Assembly (NCBI RefSeq): GCF_008017805.1
Contig: NZ_VRTT01000009.1
Location: 62,001-126,000, forward strand
Direction: 5' to 3'
DNA length: 64,000 nt
From: Paenibacillus sp. N3.4
GTDB lineage: Bacteria > Bacillota > Bacilli > Paenibacillales > NBRC-103111
The position numbers and the translations under genes were made by a program. A model generated the notes under the pieces. It saw nothing but the letters and a program-made list of their open reading frames with translations. It was not told the DNA's origin and did not search any database. Below, in pieces: positions 9,195 through 19,270 of this stretch. How positions within the stretch are numbered: the first letter of the stretch is position 1; each line of letters opens with the position of its first letter.

Positions 9195-9467
9195 ATGAAT
9201 AACGCAGATTTAATTGATAGAGTGGCCAAAACAAGTGGTTTCACAAAAAAGAATGCTGAAAAGGCTGTGGCCTGTGTATTAGATTCAATTTTTGAAGCTT
9301 TAAAACAAAACGAGAGTGTTCAGCTCGTTGGCTTTGGAAAATTTGATATCCGTGAGCGGGAATCCCGCATCGGACGAAACAGTAAAACGGGAATGGAAAT
9401 CCAGCTTCCAGCGGGCAAGGTTCCTGTGTTTACAGCAGGTAAAGAATTAAAAAAAGCTTTAAATTGA
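9195..9467 (+). CDS. HU family DNA-binding protein
   Basis: A 90-residue histone-like protein that bends and compacts DNA as a dimer. The N-terminus (NNADLIDRVAKTSGFTKKNAEKA) forms the helical dimer core. The signature GFGKFDIRERESRIGRN and the C-terminal KVPVFTAGKELKKALN are typical. The length is normal for Bacillota HU/HBsu. GAGGTG lies about eight bases before the ATG. This is probably a second HU paralogue, since the usual hbs locus context is not seen. The upstream terminator suggests conditional expression. Confidence 0.95.
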   Translation: MNNADLIDRVAKTSGFTKKNAEKAVACVLDSIFEALKQNESVQLVGFGKFDIRERESRIGRNSKTGMEIQLPAGKVPVFTAGKELKKALN

Positions 9468-9664
9468 CTGCTTAAGCTTAAGATCAGCTTCATTTTCCAT
9501 GATTCCCAGAAAAATAGGGCGCTCAGCCGTGATTCGGCGTATGAATGGCCAACATGAGCCGTTTATCCAGCGCTCTAAGCCAAGGCGTGTCCACCGTGAT
9601 TCTGGAAGCGCTTCTGAATCATGCTCCCTGCGAACCCTTTCCTCTGTCGAATGTCTCCATTAAG

Positions 9665-11046
9665 CTATTGCTCTTGGCTGTTTCCACATAATTGAACAGA
9701 CTCCTCCCACGTTTCGGTAATCCGCCATATATCCGTTTCTAGCAGCTGGGAACCTATTTGAATCTCAATGAATGTCATTGGAGTAATAGCTTTCACACCA
9801 TGCTTAGCCCCACAGGGGATTTCTAAAACATCTCCACACTGAATCGGAAACAACCTATCATTAAAATAAATTCACCGGTACCTGACAGAATTGTCCAAAC
9901 TTCTTTTCTTTTCTGATGCAGGTGGTAGCTAATATTTTTTCCTGGCAGCAGATCGATTTTCTTGGTCATCGTTTGCTTTTCATGCTCCATGCTCGAATGG
10001 TCCAAAACGCGATAAGTTCCCCATCTCTTTTCTTCGTACATAGGTCTTGGAGGTATGTTACCAAGCTTATCTTTAATTTGATTGGCACTGGTTTTACTAG
10101 CGACAAGAATACCATCCTGGCTTGCGGCTACAATAATATTCGACAAGTCAATAATTTGGATTGGGAAAGAAAGCTCGTTCACCAAGTGAGTATTTACCGA
10201 GTTTTGTGAAACCTGCCCCGAACCAATGACATTGCTTCCAAGATGATTGCTTAAGGTTTCCCAGCTCCCCAAATCCTTCCATGATCCATGGTATGGGATG
10301 ACTACGCTATGGTTTGTTTTCTCGACAACTTCATGGTCAAAACTTATCTCGGCAAACTGCTCATACTGCTGCAGCCAATCCTCATAGCGGACGGGCAAAC
10401 CTTTACTTAACAAGTAGGAGACCATATACGATAATGAAAAGGCAAAAATACCGCAATTCCATAATGCCTGTTTACGGATGAGATCAATTGCATGCTGCTT
10501 CTCAGGCTTTTCTACGAATTGATTAACAGTAAAGTACTCTTGCTCGTTATGGCTAGTTGGATCAGGCACAATATAACCATACTGACTGGATGGGTATTGG
10601 GGAGCCGTTCCGATAAGCGCAATATCAGCCTGCGATTGTGCTAGCACATCCGGAAACCTATGGAGCAATTGAAAAAATTCAGATTCTACAAAAGTATCAA
10701 CCGGAAGAATACAAATCGTTTCATTGGGATCTGCCTGATCTTGTGAATGAAAATAGCTCGCTGCGAGGCCAATAGCGGCAAAGGTCCCTTTCTTGTAAGG
10801 CTCGCTAAGTATCGTAATCTTGTCTCCAACATGGCTTCGTGTAATTTCCACCTGGCTATCATGCGTGATAATCGAGGTGGATGGCAGCAATCCTACGGAG
10901 TCTAGCTGCCTGCAAACCCTTTGAATCATTGATTCCTTACCGCCGTCCTCGGTGCTTAGCAGTTTAAGAAAGACTTTGGATCTAATCTCATTCGAAAGCG
11001 GCCAGAGTCTTTTGCCGGAACCCCCCGACAGTAGAATGATACGCAA
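9665..11046 (-). pseudogene. manC: mannose-1-phosphate guanylyltransferase / mannose-6-phosphate isomerase (ManC/CpsB type), frameshifted near the C-terminus
   Basis: Makes GDP-mannose from mannose-1-phosphate and GTP for polysaccharide synthesis. The nucleotidyltransferase signature LLSGGSGKRLWPLS is at the N-terminus. FVEKPEKQ and the linker RPMYEEKRWGTYRVL precede a cupin isomerase domain (SYHLHQKRKEVWTILSGTG). After GEFIL the frame breaks at a run of four T residues (plus strand 9863-9866). The other frame continues with NDRLFPIQCGDVLEIPCGAK and HGVKAI to the end. One base is missing: the span is 3n+2, and a fifth T restores about 460 residues. It follows the glycosyltransferase gene by 36 bases in the same operon. 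The indel is probably a homopolymer error. If real, the cupin would lose its last strands. Confidence 0.88.
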
Positions 11047-11082
11047 GATGTATGACCCCCTTAAGAAAAGATGATGTTCGTC

Positions 11083-12207
11083 TTATTTATCAGAACGAAT
11101 CGCTTGTTCTAACGCCTTTTTCAATAAGCGGCCAGCCCTGTCCCAAGATACCTTAAGCACATCCTGTCTGCCCTGCTGCCCTTTCTTCTTGCACAGTTGA
11201 GGGTTCTTATAAGCCAATCTCATTTGTTTTTTGAGGCTTCCTCTATCTGCTTCTGCCCATCGTTGCCCTTTTTCTCCAAATAAATTGCGGAATTTTCGTG
11301 ATATCGAATGTCCATTATTCATGCTTGTTAGTGGATGATTCAAACGGTAATCGACCAGAAAGGAATTCTTACTCGTTAAGAAATCCATATGTCCGCCCCA
11401 CTTCGTTGCAATAACCGGTGTACCACTTGCCAAAGCTTCCAGGAACGGTAATCCGACACCTTCACCTCGTGTAGGCAGCACAAAAGCATTACCGAGTGTG
11501 TAGATTCCTTTCAACTTATCCGCATCCAAATGTCGAGTAATAATGACAATCGGAGCAGTCTTCTTCTGAATACCAAGCTTCTTTTTATATTGCGAAATGG
11601 TATGTTTGATCCATTGTTCATTTTCAAAGCGAGCGTACCCACTCGTTTTTATGACCAAAAGTACGTTGTCCGCAGAAGAAAACTCTTCCCAGTAGGCTCT
11701 TAGTAATGTCTCCGGATTTTTACGGTGTTGAAAACCAAAAACAGATACAAAGACGAACTTTCCTTTGGCTTGGCTTAGCGTCATTTTCTTATTACTTGGC
11801 TTATATCGCTGCGTATCTACACCATGAGGAACGATACGAATGGGAATTTTAACGCCACTGTTGATCAATGCTTTTTTATTTTGAGTGGACGGTATACAAA
11901 CAGCGTCGAATCGATTAATGTAAGGCACCCATCTTTTTGGCACTTTGCTTGTCTCCCAAACCGTGTTTAGAAGTATAGGCTTATACATGGTCCGTTCCTT
12001 CTTGAAATTAATCGTGTTCGGTAGAAGATGATAAATTAAAGCTTTGCGTTTTTTTGTTTTACCGGAAGAAGTGAGTCCTTGCTTTGCAGCAACTATCTTC
12101 ACCCCCACCCCTTGCCTCCTTAACGCATTAGCGTAAGCTCGGCTTGCTATGCCAAGACCACTGGCCCTGTGAACAGGACCCTTCCAAATCACTTCATAAT
12201 CCGTCAT
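11083..12207 (-). CDS. glycosyltransferase family 4 (GT-B)
   Basis: A 374-residue GT-B glycosyltransferase. The N-terminal acceptor half begins WKGPVHRASGLGIASRAYA. The C-terminal donor-binding half contains FVFVSVFGFQHRKNPETLL, then the GEGVGLPFLEALASGTPVIA motif (E-x7-E type) that contacts the nucleotide sugar. The acceptor is unknown. GDP-mannose from the adjacent manC is the natural donor guess. It overlaps the upstream DUF6492 gene by ATGA and precedes manC, forming a three-gene operon for a mannose-containing surface or spore polysaccharide (inference). Confidence 0.9.
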   Translation of the reverse strand: MTDYEVIWKGPVHRASGLGIASRAYANALRRQGVGVKIVAAKQGLTSSGKTKKRKALIYHLLPNTINFKKERTMYKPILLNTVWETSKVPKRWVPYINRFDAVCIPSTQNKKALINSGVKIPIRIVPHGVDTQRYKPSNKKMTLSQAKGKFVFVSVFGFQHRKNPETLLRAYWEEFSSADNVLLVIKTSGYARFENEQWIKHTISQYKKKLGIQKKTAPIVIITRHLDADKLKGIYTLGNAFVLPTRGEGVGLPFLEALASGTPVIATKWGGHMDFLTSKNSFLVDYRLNHPLTSMNNGHSISRKFRNLFGEKGQRWAEADRGSLKKQMRLAYKNPQLCKKKGQQGRQDVLKVSWDRAGRLLKKALEQAIRSDK

Positions 12208-13028
12208 TTTGGCATCACCGGCGATTTCTTTACATAGTCTTTCCGCTTATGAAAGGAGATGGATCGATAAGACTTGGCTAATTGACTTACTTTTGATTTG
12301 GGAATTTGTGTAACATTCATATGCAGCCCTTTATTTAAAGCCTTCTTAAGAATGAGTTGGCCAGGATACGCGCTGTGAAGGAAGTTTCCGTACGTTTCAA
12401 ATTCTGAAAAAGCGAATTGCCTCGATTTATTCATACTCCGTAATATTGCTTTGTACCAGCTAGTCTGGTGCTTCGCTTCAATAGCCTTCTTCAGCTTTAC
12501 CAATTTGGACTTCTCAAACAGCATATAATGAGTGACAAAGGAGGAAGAGGAGGATTTTTTTCGGCCAAGCAGCTTCCGATAGGTTTTGAAATATTCTTCT
12601 TGGCTCCAGTTGCGGCAATAAAATAACGTCTTTTGATTCGCTCGGAAAATATGAGGCCGAATTAATACGGTATCTGCATCAATTACCAAGTAAAACTTAG
12701 AGCGGCACAGCTTATCTCCGTTCAGCTTCAATAGCTGCTGAAACAGCCAGCCTGAACGATCCCACGTCTTCGACTGATAATGAATATCTTTTTTGGTAAT
12801 CGGTAATACCTTATTTTCATCAACAAATGTACAGCCTTTCCGTTTGCACATATCCATTATCTTCGCACTTCTAGGAGAAACAATCAGAAATTGACCAATC
12901 GGATGCTTCACATATTTTCTTACCGCATCAATAACATAAGGGAGAGTTCCTAAATCCTTCTCGATTGCAGGGATCAGAACATCAATTTGAGTTTTGCTGC
13001 TTAATGGATTGCTTGGGGAAATCGGCAT
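12204..13028 (-). CDS. DUF6492 family protein, probable GT-A glycosyltransferase
   Basis: About 274 residues matching the DUF6492 pattern. It starts IDVLIPAIEKDLGTLPYVIDA, has a DxD-like motif in YLVIDADTVLIRP (about residue 120) for metal and nucleotide sugar binding, and has a serine-rich linker. I chose ATG 13028 (GGAG eight bases upstream) over the TTG at 13049. The C-terminus is very basic. It heads the operon with the GT4 gene and manC. The glycosyltransferase function is inferred from the fold-like motif and neighbours, and the exact linkage is unknown. Confidence 0.75.
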   Translation of the reverse strand: MPISPSNPLSSKTQIDVLIPAIEKDLGTLPYVIDAVRKYVKHPIGQFLIVSPRSAKIMDMCKRKGCTFVDENKVLPITKKDIHYQSKTWDRSGWLFQQLLKLNGDKLCRSKFYLVIDADTVLIRPHIFRANQKTLFYCRNWSQEEYFKTYRKLLGRKKSSSSSFVTHYMLFEKSKLVKLKKAIEAKHQTSWYKAILRSMNKSRQFAFSEFETYGNFLHSAYPGQLILKKALNKGLHMNVTQIPKSKVSQLAKSYRSISFHKRKDYVKKSPVMPK

Positions 13029-13184
13029 ATTTTCAACTCCAATTAGCAAGTATTTGGATTATAATATGTCGATGTAGAGGAAAATGAGCGGGCAATGGCG
13101 CGTGGTGTAACGTCTAAATTTCTTCTTATGCTTCAAACCTTTCTCTTGCATAACGATAAATTTTTAGTGAGGCTGTGAGGCTGC

Positions 13185-13216
13185 AAAGAAGAAGAGGCTG
13201 TTGCCTCTTCTTCTTT
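13185..13216 (-). terminator. terminator downstream of kbl
   Basis: A perfect 14-bp inverted repeat (AAAGAAGAAGAGGC / GCCTCTTCTTCTTT) with a four-base loop starts nine bases past the kbl stop. The arms end in A/T tracts, so it may act on both strands. Confidence 0.7.
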
Positions 13217-13224
13217 TATTCCGA

Positions 13225-14403
13225 TCACGAAATGAGACCAAATTCACGACCAACCTTAGACAACGCATGAAGCGCAAAGGATAAATCGTCCTCTGTGTGT
13301 TGTGCGGTCACGATAAGCCTGACTCGCCCTTTGTCTGCCGCGACAGTTGGATATACGATTCCTTGTGCAAAAACACCTTCCTCCAACAGTCGATCTGAGA
13401 ACCGCATGGTTAATGCCGGATCGCCTACAATGATAGGGATGATCGGTGTTTCACTAGCTCCTGTATCAAAACCAAGCTGTTTCAAGTCGGCTCGAAATCC
13501 ATTGGCATTGTTCCACAGCCTCGTTACCAAATCCGTGCTTTCCTGTAGGACTTGAATAGCTGCCAGACATGTCGCTGCAACCGCTGGCGGCTGTGAGGTA
13601 CTAAATAAAAACGGCCGTGCTGTATGGATCAAATGTTCCTTTAGAAGCTGTGCCCCTGCCACATAGCCTCCCACAGCCCCAATAGCTTTAGACAAGGTGC
13701 CGATCTGGATATGAACGCGTCCATGAAGGCCAAAATGATCCGTTGAGCCTTTGCCGTTCTTACCTAGCACACCGCTGGCATGTGCATCATCCACATACAC
13801 AATCGCCTCATAGGTCTCGGCTAACTGCACAATATGGGGAAGCGGAGCAATATCACCATCCATACTAAATACGCCATCTGTCACAATTACTCGCTTGCGA
13901 TGATGCTGTGTTTCCTTTAGAACCGCTTCTAATTGATCCATATCTTTATGGGCAAAAATCTTCCGGCTCGCTTTGGTCAACCTTATGCCATCTATGATGC
14001 TGGCATGGTTCAATTCATCGCTAATGACAACATCCTCCGCTCCAAGAATGGACGCCAAAGCGCCTTGATTCGTGGTGAAGCCTGATTGGAAAACAAGTGC
14101 TGCTTCTGTGCCTTTAAATTTGGCAAGTTCACGCTCCAGCTCATCATGAATATCCAGCGTGCCTGTAATCGTCCGCACAGAGCCGCTGCCAACTCCGTAC
14201 TTCTCAATCGCTTGAATCGCCGCTTGTTTCAACTTGGGATGTGTAGCGAGTCCCAAATAGTTATTGGAGGACATCTGGAGAATTGGCCTTCCATTCAAGT
14301 GCATCCATGTTTCGGAACCGCTCTCCCAAATCTTAAGCGTACGGTACCTTCCATCCCGTTTCCACCCTGCAATATCCGCCGCCAAATCATTCAAATAGTT
14401 CAT
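13225..14403 (-). CDS. kbl: glycine C-acetyltransferase (2-amino-3-ketobutyrate CoA ligase)
   Basis: A PLP enzyme that cleaves 2-amino-3-ketobutyrate with CoA to glycine and acetyl-CoA, the second step of threonine degradation. Signatures are SSNNYLGLATHPKLK, GSGSVRTITGT, DDAHASGVLG, and the PLP lysine in GTLSKAIGAVGGY. About 392 residues is normal. ATG 14403 has GGAGG five bases upstream. An upstream in-frame start at 14418 lies inside that site. The related AONS (BioF) fold is an alternative, but tdh 18 bases upstream makes Kbl clear. Confidence 0.95.
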   Translation of the reverse strand: MNYLNDLAADIAGWKRDGRYRTLKIWESGSETWMHLNGRPILQMSSNNYLGLATHPKLKQAAIQAIEKYGVGSGSVRTITGTLDIHDELERELAKFKGTEAALVFQSGFTTNQGALASILGAEDVVISDELNHASIIDGIRLTKASRKIFAHKDMDQLEAVLKETQHHRKRVIVTDGVFSMDGDIAPLPHIVQLAETYEAIVYVDDAHASGVLGKNGKGSTDHFGLHGRVHIQIGTLSKAIGAVGGYVAGAQLLKEHLIHTARPFLFSTSQPPAVAATCLAAIQVLQESTDLVTRLWNNANGFRADLKQLGFDTGASETPIIPIIVGDPALTMRFSDRLLEEGVFAQGIVYPTVAADKGRVRLIVTAQHTEDDLSFALHALSKVGREFGLIS

Positions 14404-14421
14404 AGTCGCCTCCTGCACCGG

Positions 14422-15462
14422 TTAGTGTATAAACACGATTTTACCGCATTGCCCTTCGTCCATTAATTCAAAAGCTTCTTTATATTGATCTAATCTAAAC
14501 TTATGTGTAATGACCGATGCAAGGTCAAGACGATGCTGATTAAGTAAACCTTTCATTTGATACCAAGTTTGATACATCTTCCGGCCTGTTATCCCCTCGA
14601 CCTTCAAACCTTTAAAAATAATTTGATTCGTTACGTCAAGTGATACCTCTTGTGTTGGTATACCCAGTAAAGATACTCTTCCCGCATTAGCTGCAGCTGC
14701 AAAGGCATCAACAATCGCTTGCGGGTTGCCGGACATTTCAAGGACAACATCCACCCCTTCGCCGCCAGTTAACTCACGTAAGGCTTCAGATGTACGCGTT
14801 TCCAAAGCATGAATCGTAGAGTCTGCCCCCATCTGCAAAGCCATCTGCAACCGATTCGGATTAATATCAACCGCATAGATCGCTCCCGCGCCGCATGCTT
14901 TAGCTACTTTAATTGCTAGCAAACCAATGGGGCCGACACCAATGATGGCAACGGTTTTTCCGACAATATCTCCTGATAAGACGGTTTGAACAGCATTGCC
15001 TAACGGATCTTGCAAACAAGCAATTTCGCATGGCAGGTTAGCATCGTTATGAATAATGTTGCTTGTTTTTACTATGGCAAATTCAGCAAAACAGCCCGGC
15101 GCCGTAATACCGAAGCTCTTCGTATTCGGACACACATGGGCATTGCCTGTTCGGCAGGCTTTGCATGTACCACACACCATGTGTCCCTCAGCGGAAACAT
15201 AATCGCCCACACGCACGCCTGTTGCCCTCGACCCGACTTCTACAACCGTTCCGGCAAATTCATGTCCAAAAACGTTCGGTGTGATGACTGTGCGCTCCGC
15301 CCAGGCATCCCATTTATAAATGTGCAAATCGGTGCCACATATCGACGTCGCTTGAACACGAACAAGTACTTCGTCATCCCCACAAGTCGGTACAGGAACT
15401 TCTTTCAGTGTCGCGCCATAACCTCTATGCTCTTTGACCAGTCCAATCATATTAGCGCCCAT
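14422..15462 (-). CDS. tdh: L-threonine 3-dehydrogenase
   Basis: A zinc-dependent medium-chain dehydrogenase that oxidises threonine to 2-amino-3-ketobutyrate with NAD+. Catalytic zinc ligands are in CGTDLHIYKWDAWA and GHEFAGTV. The structural zinc cysteines are in CGTCKACRTGNAHVC. The NAD-binding loop is GVGPIGLLA. The WDAWA motif is characteristic of Tdh. ATG 15462 follows GGGAGG at seven bases. It forms an operon with kbl and is divergent from the XRE-cupin regulator gene, with 138 bases between the starts. Confidence 0.95.
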   Translation of the reverse strand: MGANMIGLVKEHRGYGATLKEVPVPTCGDDEVLVRVQATSICGTDLHIYKWDAWAERTVITPNVFGHEFAGTVVEVGSRATGVRVGDYVSAEGHMVCGTCKACRTGNAHVCPNTKSFGITAPGCFAEFAIVKTSNIIHNDANLPCEIACLQDPLGNAVQTVLSGDIVGKTVAIIGVGPIGLLAIKVAKACGAGAIYAVDINPNRLQMALQMGADSTIHALETRTSEALRELTGGEGVDVVLEMSGNPQAIVDAFAAAANAGRVSLLGIPTQEVSLDVTNQIIFKGLKVEGITGRKMYQTWYQMKGLLNQHRLDLASVITHKFRLDQYKEAFELMDEGQCGKIVFIH

Positions 15463-15600
15463 CGTAATGCCTCCCTTAGATGAATACACGATAATGTACA
15501 TATGTGCGTTTTATCATCTGTATATGATGTTACACGAATGTATGCTATATTGTAATTAGGCATTTTTATTAGGGACGAAAAGAAAAAAGGGGGCACAACG

Positions 15601-16161
15601 ATGCAAGAACCGATTCACAAAAAGGTAGGGCGAAAGCTGCTAAACATTCGTCGGACGAGAGGACAAAGTTTAGATCAGGTCGCTGAGCTTACAGGCGTTA
15701 GTAAGGCGATGTTGGGGCAAATCGAGCGTGGAGATTCAAATCCAACCATATCGGTGTTATGGAAAATTGTGAGCGGATTACAAATTTCCTTTACGAGCCT
15801 GATCGAAGACGACGAACCGCAAATTACCGTTGTACGCGGAGCTGACCTATCTCCCTTCGAAGAAGAAGACGGGCAATACCGTGCCTATCCGCTGTTCCCT
15901 TTTAACCCTCATAAAGGTTTTGAGGTGTACACAGTGGAAATGGAGCCCGGCTGCAGTCACGCTTCCGAGCCCCATAACGAAGGTGTTGAAGAATATATTC
16001 TGATGGTGAGCGGCAAGTTGGAACTAACCGTCTCCGAGGAAAGTTTTACACTCGATAGCTGTGATGCGTTACATTTCACCGCTGATCGTCCGCACGAATA
16101 CAAAAACGTTGCAGACACCAAAACCGTATACAAAACCATTATTTACTATCCTGCTTCTTAA
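15601..16161 (+). CDS. XRE-family regulator with C-terminal cupin domain
   Basis: A 186-residue regulator. The N-terminal HTH_3 domain (residues 9-64) includes SLDQVAELTGVSKAMLGQIE. The C-terminal cupin_2 domain (about 110-180) includes ASEPHNEGVEEYILMVSGKL. Cupin regulators of this build sense small metabolites and often repress adjacent catabolic genes. The divergent position suggests control of tdh-kbl, possibly with threonine or glycine as effector (inference). A run of G (AAAAGGGGG) precedes the ATG. Confidence 0.9.
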   Translation: MQEPIHKKVGRKLLNIRRTRGQSLDQVAELTGVSKAMLGQIERGDSNPTISVLWKIVSGLQISFTSLIEDDEPQITVVRGADLSPFEEEDGQYRAYPLFPFNPHKGFEVYTVEMEPGCSHASEPHNEGVEEYILMVSGKLELTVSEESFTLDSCDALHFTADRPHEYKNVADTKTVYKTIIYYPAS

Positions 16162-16180
16162 AAATGCACTTTACACCATT

Positions 16181-17449
16181 TTAGAGTGGATTTGGCACTA
16201 ACCGTTGGTAAAGAGCCTCGATTTCTACAGGCTTGCCTTGATTGAGACGAGACTCCTCTGCTGCAAATGCCATTAAATGGCTTCGGACCGAAGCCGAAGC
16301 AGAGGATGCACTTTCTCCGCCTGCATAGCTTCTGACTTCACGTAGAAAACTGCGCACGATTCCCGCGTCTCCTCCACTGTGTCCTTCTACAGAGGCATCC
16401 ACTTGAATCGTGGTCTTCTGATTCGTATTGAAATCATGAACGGTAAATTCGTTTTCCTCCATATTTCCTTTAATATCGCCCTTCGTACCCATCACTTGTA
16501 CGATACGGGTGTTATCTCTAGTAAATCCACACATACTGAACATCGCTGTCGCTCCACTTTTAAACTCCATGTTGACGACTTGATGATCAACGACATTATT
16601 GTCGCTGCGGTAGACGCATTTGCCGTAAGGCGAAGTACGCAGAGCAGAGAGAATCCCCTCTAAGCTTGTATCCATAGTGAACTTCGAAGCCCAGCCTTTA
16701 CCCGTGCCCAAGTAGTATTTCGGCGCATAATATTGACACGTTGCTTCCGCAGGACAGCCGTCCAAGCAGTAGGCTGGGGCGCCTTCTGGTGCATGCTCCG
16801 CATTAAAATGCATTAATGATCCGAATGAGCTTACACGCTCGCACGGCTCATTCATGATGAAGGATAAAATATCCATATCATGACAAGATTTGGCTAAAAT
16901 CATGGGACTGGAAGTATCCGAGTTATTCCAGTTCCCACGAACAAAGCTGTGAGCCATATGCATGTTGCCTACATTTTCATTTAATTGGATGGAAACGATT
17001 TGACCAATTTTCCCTTCATCAATAACTTGCTTCATAGCTGTCCAAAAGGACGTATAACGCAATACGTGGCAAATGGTTAGCAATCGATTATGCTTCTTAG
17101 CCGCAAGCTCCATCTCGACACATTCTTCCGGTGATGGAGACATAGGTTTTTCCAGGAGGATGTGATAACCAACCTCCAACGCTTTCAGCGTTGGGTGATA
17201 ATGCATCTGATCCTGTGTGCAAATAATCGCAATATCAGCCATTTTAGGTTGTGCCAAAAGCTGATTCCAATCCGAATAGGCATGTGCTTCTGCAATATGA
17301 TGCTCGGCTGCAAACGCATTTCTTCTCTCCTCGTTGGGTTCCGCCACTGCGACAATATCGAGCTCGTGAGGATAATTTATAGCATAAGGCGCATAGGCAT
17401 GAGCCCCACGGCTGCCTGCACCTAATAGGATTGCCGTAACTTTTTGCAT
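16181..17449 (-). CDS. Gfo/Idh/MocA family NAD(P)-dependent sugar dehydrogenase
   Basis: A 422-residue oxidoreductase. The N-terminal Rossmann fold has the dinucleotide loop AILLGAGSRG and the EKP motif LLEKPMSPSPEEC near residue 95. The catalytic-domain lysine/histidine region is CHDMDILSFIM. A cysteine-containing insertion (CLDGCPAEATCQYYAP) is seen in a subgroup of these enzymes from Bacillota. It is the last gene of the CUT1 importer operon, 17 bases after the permease gene, so it likely oxidises the imported sugar or a derivative. The exact substrate cannot be read from sequence. Confidence 0.9.
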   Translation of the reverse strand: MQKVTAILLGAGSRGAHAYAPYAINYPHELDIVAVAEPNEERRNAFAAEHHIAEAHAYSDWNQLLAQPKMADIAIICTQDQMHYHPTLKALEVGYHILLEKPMSPSPEECVEMELAAKKHNRLLTICHVLRYTSFWTAMKQVIDEGKIGQIVSIQLNENVGNMHMAHSFVRGNWNNSDTSSPMILAKSCHDMDILSFIMNEPCERVSSFGSLMHFNAEHAPEGAPAYCLDGCPAEATCQYYAPKYYLGTGKGWASKFTMDTSLEGILSALRTSPYGKCVYRSDNNVVDHQVVNMEFKSGATAMFSMCGFTRDNTRIVQVMGTKGDIKGNMEENEFTVHDFNTNQKTTIQVDASVEGHSGGDAGIVRSFLREVRSYAGGESASSASASVRSHLMAFAAEESRLNQGKPVEIEALYQRLVPNPL

Positions 17450-17466
17450 TGTCTATTCCCTCTTTC

Positions 17467-18312
17467 TTATGACTTGCCTCCTGTGAAAGCAATGCCTTCT
17501 ATAAATGAACGCTGAAAAATAAAGAAAATGATGATCATGGGCAAAATAGCCATCATCGAGCCTGCCATAATAATTGTGTAATTGGTTTGATGCTCTCCTT
17601 GCAGAAAAGCGATACCTGCCGAAAGAACCATTTTATCCGGAGAACTGTTCACGATTAACGGCCACATGAGATCATTCCATGACCACAACATGGTGAATAT
17701 CGCTAAAGCAATCATTCCCGGTTTGGCTAACGGGAGCATGATGCGCCAATAAATGAGAATCTGGTTACAGCCGTCTAGCTTCGCTGCTTCTTCAAGCTCA
17801 TGAGGCAGCGTCATAAAAAATTGTCTCAATAAGAAGGTGCCGAAAGCGCTGAACAGTCCTGGTACAATAAGAGCCGTTAACGAGTTCAACCAGCCTAGAT
17901 CTTTCATAATCATATATTGAGGAATGAGAAACACTTGACCTGGAACCATCAACACCGAAAGCATCAGCATAAAAAAGAAATTGCGACCTGGAAACGCGAT
18001 GCGTGCAAACGCATATGCCGCTAGTGAGCAAATAATCAACTGTCCGATTACCTTTGCTACTGTTGTAATGAATGTGTTCCAGTAAAAGGTAAAAAATGGC
18101 AAATTCACGACCACTTTTGAATAGTTCGACCATTGAAATTGATGTGGAAACAGGATCGGAGGTACTGCCGTCGATTCTCCTAATGTTTTCACGGAGGTTA
18201 GAAACATCCATAGAAATGGACCCACCATGATGACGGAGCCGAGGATGAGAATGAGGTGAATGATACCTACCTGAAGACGTGTTGATTTATAACGCTGCGA
18301 TTTCACATTCAT
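17467..18312 (-). CDS. carbohydrate ABC transporter permease, MalG/CUT1 type
   Basis: An inner-membrane permease of 281 residues with about six helices. The EAA loop is EEAAKLDGCNQILIYWRIML. The C-terminus ending IEGIAFTGGKS is typical of the MalG-side subunit. It partners the MalF-like permease encoded just upstream (12-base gap). No ATPase gene is present, as usual for Bacillota CUT1 systems, which share an MsmX-type ATPase. Confidence 0.93.
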   Translation of the reverse strand: MNVKSQRYKSTRLQVGIIHLILILGSVIMVGPFLWMFLTSVKTLGESTAVPPILFPHQFQWSNYSKVVVNLPFFTFYWNTFITTVAKVIGQLIICSLAAYAFARIAFPGRNFFFMLMLSVLMVPGQVFLIPQYMIMKDLGWLNSLTALIVPGLFSAFGTFLLRQFFMTLPHELEEAAKLDGCNQILIYWRIMLPLAKPGMIALAIFTMLWSWNDLMWPLIVNSSPDKMVLSAGIAFLQGEHQTNYTIIMAGSMMAILPMIIIFFIFQRSFIEGIAFTGGKS

Positions 18313-18324
18313 CTGATCGCCTCC

Positions 18325-19238
18325 TTATTCGTAGTGAACCCATTTCTTCTGAATCTTTAATTGTACATACGTAATCAGTAAAATAATTAAGAATAACAAA
18401 ACTGCGATGGAGGAAGCGTAGCCCTTACTGTTTTGCAGGAAGCCATATTTGAAATACAGGAAAACAATCGACTGTGTGGACTCAATGACAATATCCCCAA
18501 CCATCATATAGATGAAATCGAACACCTGAAAGGCGCTAATTAGCGAAGTGACTGTGACGAAAAAAAGTGTTGGCGTTAATAAAGGCAGTGTAATTCGAAT
18601 GAACTTGGTTACTGCATTCGCTCCATCTATCGATGCGGCTTCATAATAAGAAGATGAAATGCCTTGCAGCCCGGATAGGAAAATAATCATATGGCTGCCG
18701 ATCGAGCACCAAACTGCCACAATAATAATCGATAATAACGCTGTACGGTTATCTGTTAGCCAGTGTGGGCCCGGAAGGTGCAATAAGCTTAAAAAGTAAT
18801 TAATCAATCCGTAATCCGAGTTATATAGCCATTTCCAAACCATCGCGATAGCCGCAGGCATCGTAACGACGGGAAGGAAATACATGGTCCGGTAAATCGA
18901 TAATCCTCTGATTTTCTGATTTAGCAAAATGGCCAAAAGAATAGACAAGATGATTCCAATGGGTACAGCAAGGACAATATAAATTGCTGTATTGCGGAAA
19001 GATTGGAGCAGCGTTATATCTGTAAAAAGTCTTTTGTAATTCGCCAATCCTGCCCACTTATGGATACCAAAAGCCCCCCAATCAGTGAACGAGAAATAAA
19101 TCGTTTGGAATACAGGCCAAATGTAAAAAACGATTAAGCCAACATGAGCGGCAATATCATCAGATACGCCCATACCCAATCAGAATGACGTTTGGTGCGT
19201 GACCCTACTTTTCTAAAGCTCATTAATGGCATTCGCAT
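18325..19238 (-). pseudogene. carbohydrate ABC transporter permease, MalF/CUT1 type, with one-base frameshift near the N-terminus
   Basis: The N-terminal frame from ATG 19238 (GGAG upstream) reads MSFRKVGSRTKRHSDWVWAY then LMILPLML and stops. The family sequence continues in the next frame as GLIVFYIWPVFQTIYFSF through the EAA loop YEAASIDGANAVTKF to the C-terminus. The break is near 19150 at a GG that needs a third G. The 914-base span is 3n+2. Restored length is about 304 residues, normal for this subunit. Without the repair the protein would have to start inside its first membrane helix, so a sequencing error is likely. Confidence 0.85.
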
Positions 19239-19270
19239 ACATATCTACTCTCCAGAGTGTGGCATATAGA

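Noticed and set aside
13028..13080. Sigma-K promoter (CATATTATA) before the polysaccharide operon
   Set aside because: The -10 match is good but no -35 AC element is found at the right distance.
15010..15483. 157-codon frame opposite tdh
   Set aside because: Shadow of the clearly conserved tdh gene, with cysteine/histidine-rich random sequence.
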